A stretch of 37,969 nucleotides of DNA from NCBI GenBank assembly GCA_002490995.1, contig DKVC01000029.1, positions 1 through 37,969 on the forward strand. Direction: 5' to 3'. The notes under the pieces were generated by a model that made no database searches, was not told the DNA's origin, and saw only the letters and a program-made list of their open reading frames with translations. The DNA is from Lachnospiraceae bacterium UBA7188 (GTDB taxonomy: Bacteria > Bacillota > Clostridia > Lachnospirales > Lachnospiraceae). The position numbers and the translations under genes are program-made. Below, piece after piece: positions 21,491-30,161 of this stretch; positions within the stretch are counted from its first letter, which is position 1; each line of letters starts with the position of its first letter.

Positions 21491-24400
21491 TCAGCGGATT
21501 TTTACATTTTCCCTTCCAAAACGCTGCCCCAGCTTCTCCGTGAGGCTGCTGTCCGCCTTCACACGGCGGCTGGACGGAAGTATCCTGAACGCTTTGGCAT
21601 CCTTCAGATATATCACCACATCATCATTTCCCTCAGAATCCGCAATGTCGGAAAGCAGCTCCTGTTCTCTCGCATAATAGCTGTCCGCATCGGGAAACTG
21701 AATCCACAGCCCCTTGGGGAATCCCGGCTTTCGTCCGGTATTCTGCCCGCCAGCGGAACTGCCATTACCGGGCTGGCTGTTCCCGTTATTCCGGTTCTGC
21801 CAGCTGCCATAATTGCCGCTTCCCCCTCCGTACCGGTTCTTGAAAATGGGGCTGCCGTTTGCTTTCCTGGCTTCCTCAAAGCTGACAATCTGCTCGCAGA
21901 GCAATTTGCCGTCCTTCTCTTCCTCCATATTTGCCCTGCCCTGGATAAAGAGCCTTGCCTCCTCCGCCAGCAGCCCACTGTACTGCTCGTAATCCCTGGG
22001 AAACACCACAACCTCCACATTCCCCACCAGATCCTCCAGGTTCAGGAAGGCCATAACCTTGTCGTTCTTGGTGTATTTGATATTCTTATCCACAATCATG
22101 CCCCCGATCACCACTCTCGCCTGATCCTCCAGAGACGCCTTTCCGCTTTCCTCGTCCAGGATAAAATCATTGGTGGTATTGGTCACATACTGCTCCAGAA
22201 GCGCCTGGTCCGATTCCAGGGGGTGGCCGCTGATATAGATTCCCAGCACTTCCTTTTCAAAGGCCAGAAGCATTTCCTTGGGATACTCCCCCACATCCGG
22301 CATGCGGATATCGAATTCTTCCTTCTGGGATTCCTCAGCGATGTCAAACAGGGACATCTGCCCCGCCAGGTTGTTTCTCTTATCCTTTGCGATATGGTCC
22401 ATTATCTGCACGTAGACGCTCATAAACTGCTTTCTGGTACCGCCCAGGCTGTCCAGCGCCCCCGCCTTGATGAAATTCTCCACGGCGCGTTTATTTACAT
22501 CTTTATCCGCCACCCTGGTGATGAAATCATTCAGATTGGTGAACGGTCCCCTCTCTTCCCGCTCCTCTACCAGGCTGTCGATAGCGGAGCGCCCCACCCC
22601 CTTAATGGCGGTCAGGGCATAACGGATGCTGTCCCCTCTGACGGAAAAGCCGCTCTGTCCCTGATTGATATCCGGAGGCAGCAGGGTAATCCCCATGGAA
22701 CGGCAGGTCAGAATATATTCCGACACCTTCTTGGTATTGTCGATGACAGAGGTCATAAGCGCTGCCATAAATTCCACCGGATAATAATACTTCAGATAAG
22801 CGGTCTGATAGGCCACCACCGCATACCCTGCCCCGTGGGATTTGTTGAAGGCGTACTCGGCAAAGTCTATCATGTCATCAAAAATGCCGTTTGCCACCTG
22901 CTCGTCTATCCCCTTTGAAACACAGCCCGGCACTCCTTCCGCCTCATTTCCGTAGATAAAATTCGCCCGCTCCTTCTCCATGACGGAATGCTTCTTCTTG
23001 CTCATGGCACGGCGCACCAGATCGCTTCGGCCCATGGTGTACCCGCCCAGATCCCGGACAATCTGCATGACCTGCTCCTGGTAAATGATGCAGCCGTAGG
23101 TGGGCGAAAGGATAGGCTCCAGCTGGGGACAGGCATACGCTATGGAACTCTTATCGCTCCGCCCTTTGATGTATTTGGGGATGGAATCCATGGGACCGGG
23201 ACGGTATAACGAAATACCGTCAATAATATCCTCCAGGCTCCGGGGCCGCAGTTCCTTCATCAGATTTTTCATTCCCGCACTTTCCAGCTGGAAAATGCCG
23301 TCAGTCCTGCCGGCGCTGAGATATTCATATACCTTGGGGTCATCGAAATCCACATTATCGATATCAACCTTCTTCCCCTGGGCCTGTTCCACGAATTTCA
23401 CGGTATCATGGATCACCGTCAGGGTCCTTAGCCCCAGGAAATCCATTTTCAGAAGCCCCAGCTCCTCCAGCGTGGTCATGGTAAACTGAGTGGTGATGGA
23501 GCCGTCGCTTCCCCGGGACAGAGGCACGAACTCGTCCGCTGCCTCCGGACAGATGACCACTCCCGCAGCATGCATGGAGCTGTGCCTGGGCAGTCCCTCC
23601 AGACGCTTACACATATCAATCAGACGGCGCACCTGCTCGTCCTCTTCGTAAAGCTTATGAAATTCCGGGTTCTTCTCCAAAGCCTTGTCAATGGTGATAT
23701 TCAGCTCCCCCGGGATCATCCTGGCAATGGAATCCACAAATGCATAGGGCAGATCCATGACACGTCCCACGTCCCGGATTACCCCCTTCGCCGCCAGGGT
23801 ACCGAAGGTCACAATCTGTACCACCTTGTCGCTTCCGTATTTCCTGCCTACGTAATCGATTACCTCCTGCCTGCGGTTATAGCAGAAGTCCACATCAATA
23901 TCGGGCATGGACACACGCTCCGGATTCAGGAAACGCTCAAACAGCAGATTGTACCGGATGGGCTCGATATTCGTAATCTTCAGGCAATATGCCACAATGC
24001 TTCCCGCGGCAGAGCCCCGACCGGGACCCACGGGAATTCCGTTGCTTCTGGCATAATTGATGAAATCCCACACAATCAGGAAATAATCCACATATCCCAT
24101 TTTGCGGATGACGGAAAGCTCGTAGTCAAGCCTTTCCCGCAGTGTCTGTCCCGTATCGCCGGCCGGCTTCTCTCCATCTCCATAGCGTTCTTTCAGCCCG
24201 TCATCGCACAGTTTATTCAGATAGACCCAGGAATCATATCCCTCCGGCACCTCATACCTGGGCAGCTTTGTGACACCGAACTCAATCTCCACATTGCACC
24301 TGTCGGCAATGCGCTGGGTGTTCTCCACCGCCTCCCATGCGTAGGGGAACAGCCCTTTCATCTCCTCCTCGCTCTTCACGAAATACTGGCCGCCCTCATA

Positions 24401-25111
24401 GCGCATCCTGTCCTCGTCCGCCAGTTTTTTATTGGTCTGGAGGCACAGCAGGATATCGTGGGAATCCGCATCCTCAGCGTAGGTATAGTGGACGTCATTG
24501 GTGGCAACCAGGGGGATGTCCAGCTCCCGGCTCATCTTCAGCAGTTCCGTATTTACCATACGCTGCTCCGGATATCCGTGATCCTGCAGCTCCAGGAAGA
24601 AATTCCCCTTCCCAAAGCATTCCTCATATTTCCTGGCTGTCCTGCGCGCCTCGTCCGGCTGGCCTTTGGAAATGCAACGCTGCACCTCCCCGGCAAGGCA
24701 TGCCGACAGGGCGATAATCCCTTCATGGTAGCGGTTCAGGATCTCCATGTCCACTCTGGGCTTGTAATAAAACCCTTCCGTATACCCCTTGCTGACAATC
24801 TTCATCAAATTGGAATACCCGGTATTATTCTCCGCCAGGAGCACCAGATGGTAATATCTGTCCTCCCCTCCGGTAAGTTCCTTATCAAAGCGGGAATTCG
24901 GCGCCACATATATCTCACAGCCCAGCACCGGTTTGATGCCCGCTGCCCTGGCCGCACGGTAAAAGTCGATGACACCATACATGACGCCGTGGTCCGTGAT
25001 GGCTGCGCTGTCCATTCCCAGTTCCTTCACCCGGGATACATATTCTTTTATTTTATTGGAGCCGTCCAGGAGGGAATATTCCGTGTGGACGTGGAGGTGT
25101 ACGAATGCCAT
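21491..25111 (-). CDS. dnaE: DNA polymerase III alpha subunit
   Basis: The 1206-residue replicative polymerase begins with the PHP domain (HLHVHTEYSLLDG). GPGRGSAAGS and PDIDVDF form the active site of the family C polymerase, the latter with the catalytic aspartates. A tandem HhH region and an OB-fold (RVVIGGMIVDKNIKYTK) follow. After the OB-fold is a Gly/Asn/Ser-rich linker (GGGSGNYGSWQNRNNGNS and on) of about 35 residues, then a last folded segment. AAGGAG lies 8 nt before ATG 25111. Its own promoter is at 25207-25235, and pfkA follows after 100 bp with its own promoter. Confidence 0.95.
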   Translation of the reverse strand: MAFVHLHVHTEYSLLDGSNKIKEYVSRVKELGMDSAAITDHGVMYGVIDFYRAARAAGIKPVLGCEIYVAPNSRFDKELTGGEDRYYHLVLLAENNTGYSNLMKIVSKGYTEGFYYKPRVDMEILNRYHEGIIALSACLAGEVQRCISKGQPDEARRTARKYEECFGKGNFFLELQDHGYPEQRMVNTELLKMSRELDIPLVATNDVHYTYAEDADSHDILLCLQTNKKLADEDRMRYEGGQYFVKSEEEMKGLFPYAWEAVENTQRIADRCNVEIEFGVTKLPRYEVPEGYDSWVYLNKLCDDGLKERYGDGEKPAGDTGQTLRERLDYELSVIRKMGYVDYFLIVWDFINYARSNGIPVGPGRGSAAGSIVAYCLKITNIEPIRYNLLFERFLNPERVSMPDIDVDFCYNRRQEVIDYVGRKYGSDKVVQIVTFGTLAAKGVIRDVGRVMDLPYAFVDSIARMIPGELNITIDKALEKNPEFHKLYEEDEQVRRLIDMCKRLEGLPRHSSMHAAGVVICPEAADEFVPLSRGSDGSITTQFTMTTLEELGLLKMDFLGLRTLTVIHDTVKFVEQAQGKKVDIDNVDFDDPKVYEYLSAGRTDGIFQLESAGMKNLMKELRPRSLEDIIDGISLYRPGPMDSIPKYIKGRSDKSSIAYACPQLEPILSPTYGCIIYQEQVMQIVRDLGGYTMGRSDLVRRAMSKKKHSVMEKERANFIYGNEAEGVPGCVSKGIDEQVANGIFDDMIDFAEYAFNKSHGAGYAVVAYQTAYLKYYYPVEFMAALMTSVIDNTKKVSEYILTCRSMGITLLPPDINQGQSGFSVRGDSIRYALTAIKGVGRSAIDSLVEEREERGPFTNLNDFITRVADKDVNKRAVENFIKAGALDSLGGTRKQFMSVYVQIMDHIAKDKRNNLAGQMSLFDIAEESQKEEFDIRMPDVGEYPKEMLLAFEKEVLGIYISGHPLESDQALLEQYVTNTTNDFILDEESGKASLEDQARVVIGGMIVDKNIKYTKNDKVMAFLNLEDLVGNVEVVVFPRDYEQYSGLLAEEARLFIQGRANMEEEKDGKLLCEQIVSFEEARKANGSPIFKNRYGGGSGNYGSWQNRNNGNSQPGNGSSAGGQNTGRKPGFPKGLWIQFPDADSYYAREQELLSDIADSEGNDDVVIYLKDAKAFRILPSSRRVKADSSLTEKLGQRFGRENVKIR

Positions 25112-25206
25112 GTGAGATTCTCCTTTTCCATTCTGTGATATCCGTGCAGGCGCTCTGGGACACTCCTTCCCACAGCCGGCCTCTTCCGCAAAACGTTTCT
25201 TCTATA

Positions 25207-25235
25207 ATAATACTGAAATCAGGAAGGTTTGTAAA
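25207..25235 (-). promoter_or_regulatory. Sigma-A promoter of dnaE
   Basis: On the minus strand TTTACA (25235-25230) and TATTAT (25212-25207) are separated by 17 nt, about 95 nt before the dnaE start codon and just after the metK terminator. Confidence 0.6.
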
Positions 25236-25246
25236 GATATCACATG

Positions 25247-25283
25247 AAAAAGGTGCAAAGCCTCTTTCAAAAGACTTTACACC
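25247..25283 (-). terminator. Rho-independent terminator of metK
   Basis: On the minus strand GGTGTAAAG (25283-25275) pairs with CTTTGCACC (25260-25252), one T-G wobble, followed by TTTTT. It begins 10 nt after the metK stop codon. Confidence 0.9.
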
Positions 25284-25293
25284 CCTAAAGCTT

Positions 25294-26484
25294 TTACCGC
25301 AGATATTTTTTCAGCATCTCCGCCTTGTCGACAGCCTCCCAGGGCAGGGACACATCATCCCGACCGAAGTGGCCGTATGCCGCCGTGGGCCTGTAAATCG
25401 GCCGGCGAAGGTCGAGCATTTTAATAATGCCGGCAGGGCGCAGGTCAAAATTCTCCCGGATAATCTCCACCAGCCTCTCATTGCCAAGCCTCCCGGTGCC
25501 AAAGGTATCCACCATTATGGAGGTGGGCCGGGCAACGCCGATGGCATAGGAGAGCTGAATCTCGCATTTGTCTGCCAGACCCGCAGCCACAATATTCTTC
25601 GCTACATAGCGGGCAGCATAAGAAGCGCTCCTGTCCACCTTGGTGCAGTCCTTGCCGGAAAAAGCGCCGCCGCCGTGACGGGCAGCTCCGCCGTAGGTGT
25701 CAACGATAATCTTCCGCCCCGTGAGGCCTGCGTCTCCGTGAGGCCCGCCGATGACGAAACGCCCTGTGGGATTGATGAAAAATTTCGTCTCCTCATCAAT
25801 CAAATCTCCGGGCAGTACGGGATCAAATACATACTTCCGGATATCCTTATGAATCTGTTCCTGGCTCACATCCTCGTCATGCTGAGTGGAGAGAACCACT
25901 GCCTCCAGTCGGACAGGCCTGCCGTTTTCATCATATTCCACGGACACCTGACTCTTGCCGTCCGGCCTTAAGTAGGACAGAGTTCCGTCCTTACGGACCT
26001 TCGCCAGCTGCCTTGTCAGCTTATGGGCCAGAGATATGGGATACGGCATCAGCTCCGGTGTCTCGTTCACCGCATAGCCGAACATCATGCCCTGGTCCCC
26101 TGCGCCGATGGCTTCCAGCTGGGCGTCATCCATATTGCTCTCCCTTGCCTCCAGCGCCCTGTCAACCCCCATGGCTATGTCGGGAGACTGTTTGTCCAAT
26201 GCCACCATGACGGCACAGGTATTTCCGTCAAATCCCACCCTGGAATCATTGTAGCCAATCTCATTAACGGTTTTCCGTACAATTCCCGAAATGTCAAGAT
26301 TTGCCGTGGTGGTAATCTCACCGGTTACCAGTACAAAACCCGTGCAGCTGGCTGTCTCACAGGCTACACGGCTCATGGGATCCTGCTCCATGCAGGCATC
26401 CAGGATAGCGTCCGATATGGCATCGCAGACTTTGTCGGGATGTCCTTCCGTAACGGATTCTGATGTAAATAAATGTTTTTCCAT
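25294..26484 (-). CDS. metK: S-adenosylmethionine synthetase
   Basis: The 396-residue enzyme makes SAM from methionine and ATP. GHPDKVCDAISDAILD, GAGDQGMMFGYA and GGGAFSGKDCTKVDRS are the signature ATP/methionine and phosphate-binding motifs, and the length matches the family. AAGGAAG lies 8 nt before ATG 26484. It sits behind a SAM-I riboswitch and terminator in a leader of about 430 nt, so expression should fall when SAM is abundant. It is flanked by its own promoter and terminator and is therefore monocistronic. Confidence 0.97.
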   Translation of the reverse strand: MEKHLFTSESVTEGHPDKVCDAISDAILDACMEQDPMSRVACETASCTGFVLVTGEITTTANLDISGIVRKTVNEIGYNDSRVGFDGNTCAVMVALDKQSPDIAMGVDRALEARESNMDDAQLEAIGAGDQGMMFGYAVNETPELMPYPISLAHKLTRQLAKVRKDGTLSYLRPDGKSQVSVEYDENGRPVRLEAVVLSTQHDEDVSQEQIHKDIRKYVFDPVLPGDLIDEETKFFINPTGRFVIGGPHGDAGLTGRKIIVDTYGGAARHGGGAFSGKDCTKVDRSASYAARYVAKNIVAAGLADKCEIQLSYAIGVARPTSIMVDTFGTGRLGNERLVEIIRENFDLRPAGIIKMLDLRRPIYRPTAAYGHFGRDDVSLPWEAVDKAEMLKKYLR

Positions 26485-26577
26485 TTGTCTGTCTTCCTTT
26501 CTTAATGTATACTCGTTAACGAAAATATCTGTTCCAACCTACATGTATAACGAGGAAACGCTTCTGTAATGCAAGGC

Positions 26578-26613
26578 AGAAAAGCGGCGCGGGCAATGGA
26601 TTCTCCCGCTTTC
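26578..26613 (-). terminator. Second terminator-like hairpin in the metK leader
   Basis: On the minus strand AAAGCGG (26613-26607) pairs with CCGCTTT (26588-26582), with inner G-C pairs, followed by TTTTCT. It lies between the riboswitch and the metK ribosome site. Being over 100 nt from the aptamer it is unlikely to be its switch. Function uncertain. Confidence 0.4.
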
Positions 26614-26721
26614 TTTCCGTCAGTGCCAGAACCATACTGTCCCAAAATGCTCCTGTGCCCCCAACGCTCCTTTCCCCTGTGCAGCTGCAGCCTGCACCGA
26701 ACTCTTCTCCCGGTGTCCATA

Positions 26722-26772
26722 AGAAAAAGCCCGCTTACCATGGAATGCCTTTCTTCCATAATAATCGGACTT
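26722..26772 (-). terminator. Riboswitch-controlled terminator of metK
   Basis: AAGTCCG (26772-26766) pairs with CGGGCTT (26733-26727) around an inner ATGGAA/TTCCAT hairpin, and the stem runs into TTTTT. This is the expected expression platform, 20 nt after the aptamer. Confidence 0.75.
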
Positions 26773-26791
26773 AAATCTGTCGATGTCAAAT

Positions 26792-26893
26792 CCTCTTATT
26801 GTTCGAAAAACACTCGCTCAGGTGGGCACCTTCCTCAATGGGGTTGCCGCGGCTTCATAGATCCTATGTATCTCCACCGACTCTGAATAAGAG
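26792..26893 (-). ncRNA. SAM-I (S-box) riboswitch aptamer
   Basis: The minus strand carries P1 CTCTTATTC (26893-26885) closing with AATAAGAG (26800-26793). Between them lie AGAGTCGGTGGAG, ATGAAGCCGCGGCAACC, AAGGTGCCCACCTG and GAGCGAG, the conserved core of S-box riboswitches. With SAM bound, P1 forms and the downstream terminator (26772-26722) should fold. It controls metK, the enzyme that makes its ligand. Confidence 0.93.
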
Positions 26894-26923
26894 AAATCTT
26901 ATTTAGTTATAAGTTCTGATGCT

Positions 26924-26952
26924 ATCCTACTACAGAATTCACCGCCTGTCAA
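26924..26952 (-). promoter_or_regulatory. Sigma-A promoter of the metK transcript
   Basis: On the minus strand a consensus TTGACA (26952-26947), 17 nt, then TAGGAT (26929-26924) lie about 30 nt before the riboswitch. Confidence 0.8.
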
Positions 26953-26964
26953 TAGGTAAATTTT

Positions 26965-28095
26965 TTATCCCAGCCTTTTCTCCATATATTCATAACCGTA
27001 ATGGGTACGGTACTTCAGAGCTGTGGATTTGGTTATTTTTCCCTCCTGGCAGAGCCCGATCAGGTTTCCGTCCATGGTACACATGCCTTCGCCCGCGCCT
27101 GACTGCATGGCGGAATTCAACTGGTTCACCTTGTTTTCCCGGATCATATTCTGGACCGCGTCAGTAGCCTTCAAAATCTCATAGACCGGAATCCGGATCA
27201 GCCCGCCGTCCCCGTCTTCCGTCACGGAGGGAACCAGCTGCTGGCAGACCACCGCCTTTAACACCTGAGCCAGCTGTGTCCTGGCCTGCTCCTTGTCCGG
27301 GAAAACGTCTACGATACGGTTGATGGTATCGGCAGCGCTGTTGGTATGAAGCGTACTGAACACCAGTACGCCTGTCTCCGCCGCAATCAGGGCTGCGGAA
27401 ATTGTATCGTAATCCCGCATTTCTCCAAGCAAAATAACGTCAGGGCTCTCCCGCAGCGCCGACCGCAGCGCCTCCAGATAACCGGGCGTGTCAATGGAGA
27501 TCTCACGCTGGGTAACAATGGCCTTCTTGTGTCTGTGAATATATTCAATGGGATCTTCCATGGTGATGATATGACAGTCCCGGACACTGTTAATGCGGTC
27601 AATCATACAGGCGAGCGTGGTGGACTTTCCCGTTCCCGCCGCGCCAGTGATCAGCACCAGGCCGCCGTTTCGGTTGCTCCTGCTCCCATTATCATCCGCC
27701 AGGGAAAGTACCTCCTCAGATATCCCCAGCTTTCCGGGATCGGGCAGTTCAAAGCGGATTACACGGATCACCGCCGCCATGGAGCCTCTCTGCCGAAACA
27801 CATTGACACGGAAACGCCCTCCCGGAAAAGTGCCGTTCCCGTCCACACGCCTGGAAATGGAAAGGGAAAAATCATCATCCTCACCACGCTCCAGCCTGGT
27901 CTTCGCGCGCCTGCCCTCAGTATAGATTTCTTCCACCAGCGCATCTATATCCCGCGGCATCAGCATATGCTCGTTCACGCGCATCTGCCTGCCGTTCCTT
28001 TTCATGGTAACCGGCAGACCTGCCACAAGGAACACATCCGAGACGTCCTCATCCCGCACTGCCTGTTCAAGAATTTCCTGTAATTTCATATTCAT
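26965..28095 (-). CDS. pilT: PilT-type pilus retraction ATPase
   Basis: The 376-residue hexameric ATPase has Walker A GAAGTGKSTT, an Asp box MEDPIEYIH, Walker B VILLGEMRDYDTI and the His box STLHTNSAA, as in PilT/GspE proteins. It lacks the long N-terminal domain of PilB. It is the last gene of a minus-strand pilus-like cluster with PilC and four small membrane-anchored proteins. I chose ATG 28095, with AAGGA 5 nt upstream; the longer frame overlaps the preceding gene. With no PilB-type ATPase in the window, it may power both extension and retraction, or PilB lies elsewhere. Confidence 0.85.
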   Translation of the reverse strand: MNMKLQEILEQAVRDEDVSDVFLVAGLPVTMKRNGRQMRVNEHMLMPRDIDALVEEIYTEGRRAKTRLERGEDDDFSLSISRRVDGNGTFPGGRFRVNVFRQRGSMAAVIRVIRFELPDPGKLGISEEVLSLADDNGSRSNRNGGLVLITGAAGTGKSTTLACMIDRINSVRDCHIITMEDPIEYIHRHKKAIVTQREISIDTPGYLEALRSALRESPDVILLGEMRDYDTISAALIAAETGVLVFSTLHTNSAADTINRIVDVFPDKEQARTQLAQVLKAVVCQQLVPSVTEDGDGGLIRIPVYEILKATDAVQNMIRENKVNQLNSAMQSGAGEGMCTMDGNLIGLCQEGKITKSTALKYRTHYGYEYMEKRLG

Positions 28096-28144
28096 GCCCG
28101 TCCTTCCATTCCATACTTCCTGCCTGCTCCGGCAAACATCCAGT

Positions 28145-28555
28145 CTAAAACTCTCCGTCCCATAAATCGCCCATACTGCTTTCAGGCTCCCAATCCTTCT
28201 GTATCCGCCACTCCACGACACGGAAGCCGGCATCCCCCTCCGGCGCGAGCCCCACCTGCAGCCGGGTATCCTCATATTCCAGCGTCTTATGGGTAATGCC
28301 GTCCGGACCGGTCTCTGTCCCGTCAAGTCCCTCCAGGCTGCCTCCCGCCGCCAGCACATCCGACACCTCACGAAGGAAACTCTGTCCTTCTTTCTCCAGT
28401 GCATACCTCTCCTGCACCGTAGCCGCGTACTTTTCTGCCAGGCTGAAATCCGCACGGGCTGTGGTAAAGGAAAGAATCCCCAGTGTAGCCATGCAGATAC
28501 TGATCACTGTCAGCAACAGCGCCAGCGGCCCCAGTCTGATCGGTATATGCTTCAT
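28145..28555 (-). CDS. Small membrane-anchored pilus-cluster protein (PilX/ComGG-like)
   Basis: The 136-residue protein has one N-terminal membrane segment (PLALLLTVISICMATLGILS) followed by TTARADFSLAEKYA, resembling the start of minor pseudopilins such as GspK or PilX, without the canonical G-F-x-x-x-E prepilin cut site. The rest is an acidic extracellular domain. AGGAGG lies 6 nt before ATG 28555. The 128 bp upstream to the previous gene contain no recognised feature. Assignment as pseudopilin rests on position and topology. Confidence 0.6.
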   Translation of the reverse strand: MKHIPIRLGPLALLLTVISICMATLGILSFTTARADFSLAEKYAATVQERYALEKEGQSFLREVSDVLAAGGSLEGLDGTETGPDGITHKTLEYEDTRLQVGLAPEGDAGFRVVEWRIQKDWEPESSMGDLWDGEF

Positions 28556-28683
28556 CCCGCGCCTCCTTCCCGAAAACTGTCTCAAAATTATCCTGCGGCA
28601 GCTTCTCTTCCGTCAGCTGCCGGCCCCACCAGATATACCTGTGAACGCATTTATTCTCCGCTCTCTGTCCTGAACCAAGGCAT

Positions 28684-29193
28684 TCACCGGTCATATGTTT
28701 CGTCCGGCAAATGATTCTGAGCGTGAGTATAAACTGCCGTATCCAGCACATAAAGCGGCTCGGCTTCCTCCATCCAGTACACGCTGACTGTACTGCCCAC
28801 AAGGCTTCCCGCCGCAGCGGCCTCCGGTTTCCATGACACCTCTACCCGAAATCTTCCTCCAGAAGCCGGCCGCATCTCTTCGTCATACCAAATCTGCAGA
28901 ATCTCTCCTGTCCCGTCCTGCGATACCTGCGCATTGCCATCCTCTTCCAGCAGCATACGCAGTGTATCCATCCCGTCCGATGCGGCAACCGCCTCGGCGG
29001 CATTTTCTGCCAGATGCACCGCCCGTGTCAGCCTTCCGGCCCTGTCGCTTAAATCCGCGGAAAAAGCGAACATCCTTGTAAGCACAAGGATTACCGCAAT
29101 CAATACAACAGCCAGAACCAGGGTTTCCAGGTAAAAACTGGTTACATGGCGCCTTTTCCCCCTGTCTTTGCTCATACCGCCGTTCTTACTCAT
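28684..29193 (-). CDS. Small membrane-anchored pilus-cluster protein
   Basis: The 169-residue protein has a basic N-terminus and one membrane segment (FYLETLVLAVVLIAVILVL). The Glu near its start recalls the +5 Glu of type IV prepilins, but there is no Gly before the Phe. The ectodomain is acidic with beta-type patterning (GRFRVEVSWKPEA, STVSVYWMEE). The start ATG 29193 overlaps the end of the DUF4860-like gene by 8 bp, with GGAGG 9 nt upstream. A minor pilin role is inferred from context. Confidence 0.6.
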   Translation of the reverse strand: MSKNGGMSKDRGKRRHVTSFYLETLVLAVVLIAVILVLTRMFAFSADLSDRAGRLTRAVHLAENAAEAVAASDGMDTLRMLLEEDGNAQVSQDGTGEILQIWYDEEMRPASGGRFRVEVSWKPEAAAAGSLVGSTVSVYWMEEAEPLYVLDTAVYTHAQNHLPDETYDR

Positions 29194-29665
29194 CCGCCGC
29201 TGCCTCCGTTGTCTCCCCGCATCTGGCATGAAAAAGCACCCTGCCCTCATCCGTAGTGACAGCGCAGGTGTTCTCTGCCACCTTTTCCACCCGGAATACC
29301 GCTGTCTCTCCGATCACCTGTGCTGCCCCTGGATACAGCGCTTCCCCCAGCTTCCCATACTCTTCCAGCAGATCGCCCTGGTATTGATAGATACGAAGTC
29401 CGTATCCGCTGTCCCCGTCCGCAATGGACAGCACGGTAACTCCGTCCTCCTCATAAACTTCTACTGCGCCTTCCGTATCATTTGCTTTCATACAAGTCGT
29501 CAGATAGGATAAAAGCGCTCTGGTTTCATTATTTTCCGTCTGACCCGTCACGATACTTCGATAAGTTCTGGCCCCGAAAATAACCGTCAGGAAAAAAACT
29601 GCCAGAAAAAGACAGGCGACCCCCATTGTATAAAATCCCACAGGCGAACTGACACTTTTCTTCAT
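29186..29665 (-). CDS. DUF4860-like pilus-cluster protein
   Basis: The 159-residue protein has an N-terminal membrane segment (GFYTMGVACLFLAVFFLTVIF) preceded by KKSVSSPV, then an extracellular domain. I associate this pattern and position with DUF4860, found in clostridial type IV pilus-like operons. The Gly-Phe before the membrane helix may be an atypical prepilin site without the +5 Glu. ATG 29665 is preceded by AAGGGGAG at 7 nt; an upstream ATG at 29692 is less likely. Confidence 0.6.
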   Translation of the reverse strand: MKKSVSSPVGFYTMGVACLFLAVFFLTVIFGARTYRSIVTGQTENNETRALLSYLTTCMKANDTEGAVEVYEEDGVTVLSIADGDSGYGLRIYQYQGDLLEEYGKLGEALYPGAAQVIGETAVFRVEKVAENTCAVTTDEGRVLFHARCGETTEAAADE

Positions 29666-29710
29666 AACCAGGCTCCCCTTTCCCATACTCATGAGCGCAT
29701 TGCTTCACTT

Positions 29711-29744
29711 CCTCAGAAATTGTCCGGCTGCAGACACTTCCTTA
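29711..29744 (-). repeat. Miniature derivative of the palindromic element (E7)
   Basis: On the minus strand TAAGGAAGTGTCT (29744-29732) joins almost directly to a decayed 3' end (CCGGACAATTTCTGAGG). It starts 5 nt after the stop codon of the 105-residue protein gene. GTG at 29737 opens a 10-codon frame. It has both ends and no middle, like the array at 2947. Confidence 0.55.
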
Positions 29745-29749
29745 CTGCC

Positions 29750-30067
29750 TTACTGCCGGCTGAGCACCTGTATGGTAGGCGCTATATTGGATGCAAACAC
29801 ATCATAGACTACACGGAATTCGTCCGTATTGATCTGAAGGCCGTAATTTTCCTCCAGATACTCCAGGCTGGGGGGATAGAATCCCTCCACCGCATAACAC
29901 TGCCTTGCGCTGCGCTCCACAGCCTCTCTCAGGGCTACGATACTTTCTTCCTCCATATCCCGGCCTGAGGCAGGCACTGTCATATGCCACACAATGATAA
30001 CTGCCAGGACTGCTGCCGCTGCCAGTACCAGCCACGGCCACCGTCTGCGCCTCCTGTCAACATACAT
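29750..30067 (-). CDS. Small pilus-cluster protein (pseudopilin-like)
   Basis: The 105-residue protein has an Arg-rich start (MYVDRRRRRW), one membrane helix (LVLAAAAVLAVIIVWHM) and a C-terminal domain with CYAVEGFYPPSLEYLEENYG, similar to the YPxSLxxL helix region of GspG-like pseudopilins. No prepilin peptidase site is visible. GGAGGG lies 7 nt before ATG 30067. It follows PilC and is followed by repeat E7. Confidence 0.65.
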   Translation of the reverse strand: MYVDRRRRRWPWLVLAAAAVLAVIIVWHMTVPASGRDMEEESIVALREAVERSARQCYAVEGFYPPSLEYLEENYGLQINTDEFRVVYDVFASNIAPTIQVLSRQ

Positions 30068-30161
30068 TTACTTTCCCTCCGCACTCACCGTTCATGCCCG
30101 ATTCCGTCATACGCATATTCTTCTCCGGCAAGCCATATGTAACATCCGGCACTCTCCCCTT

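Noticed and set aside
20699..22918. Very long plus-strand open frame (739 codons) opposite pfkA and dnaE
   Set aside because: It is antisense to two well-conserved genes, crosses the intergenic region and shows no recognisable family. Open antisense frames are a codon-bias effect.
23570..25138. Long plus-strand open frame (522 codons) opposite dnaE
   Set aside because: Antisense shadow of conserved dnaE codons, with no ribosome site or family match.
26502..26789. 95-codon minus-strand frame in the metK leader
   Set aside because: It runs through the riboswitch terminator and second hairpin. The structured RNA explains the sequence better and no ribosome site was seen.
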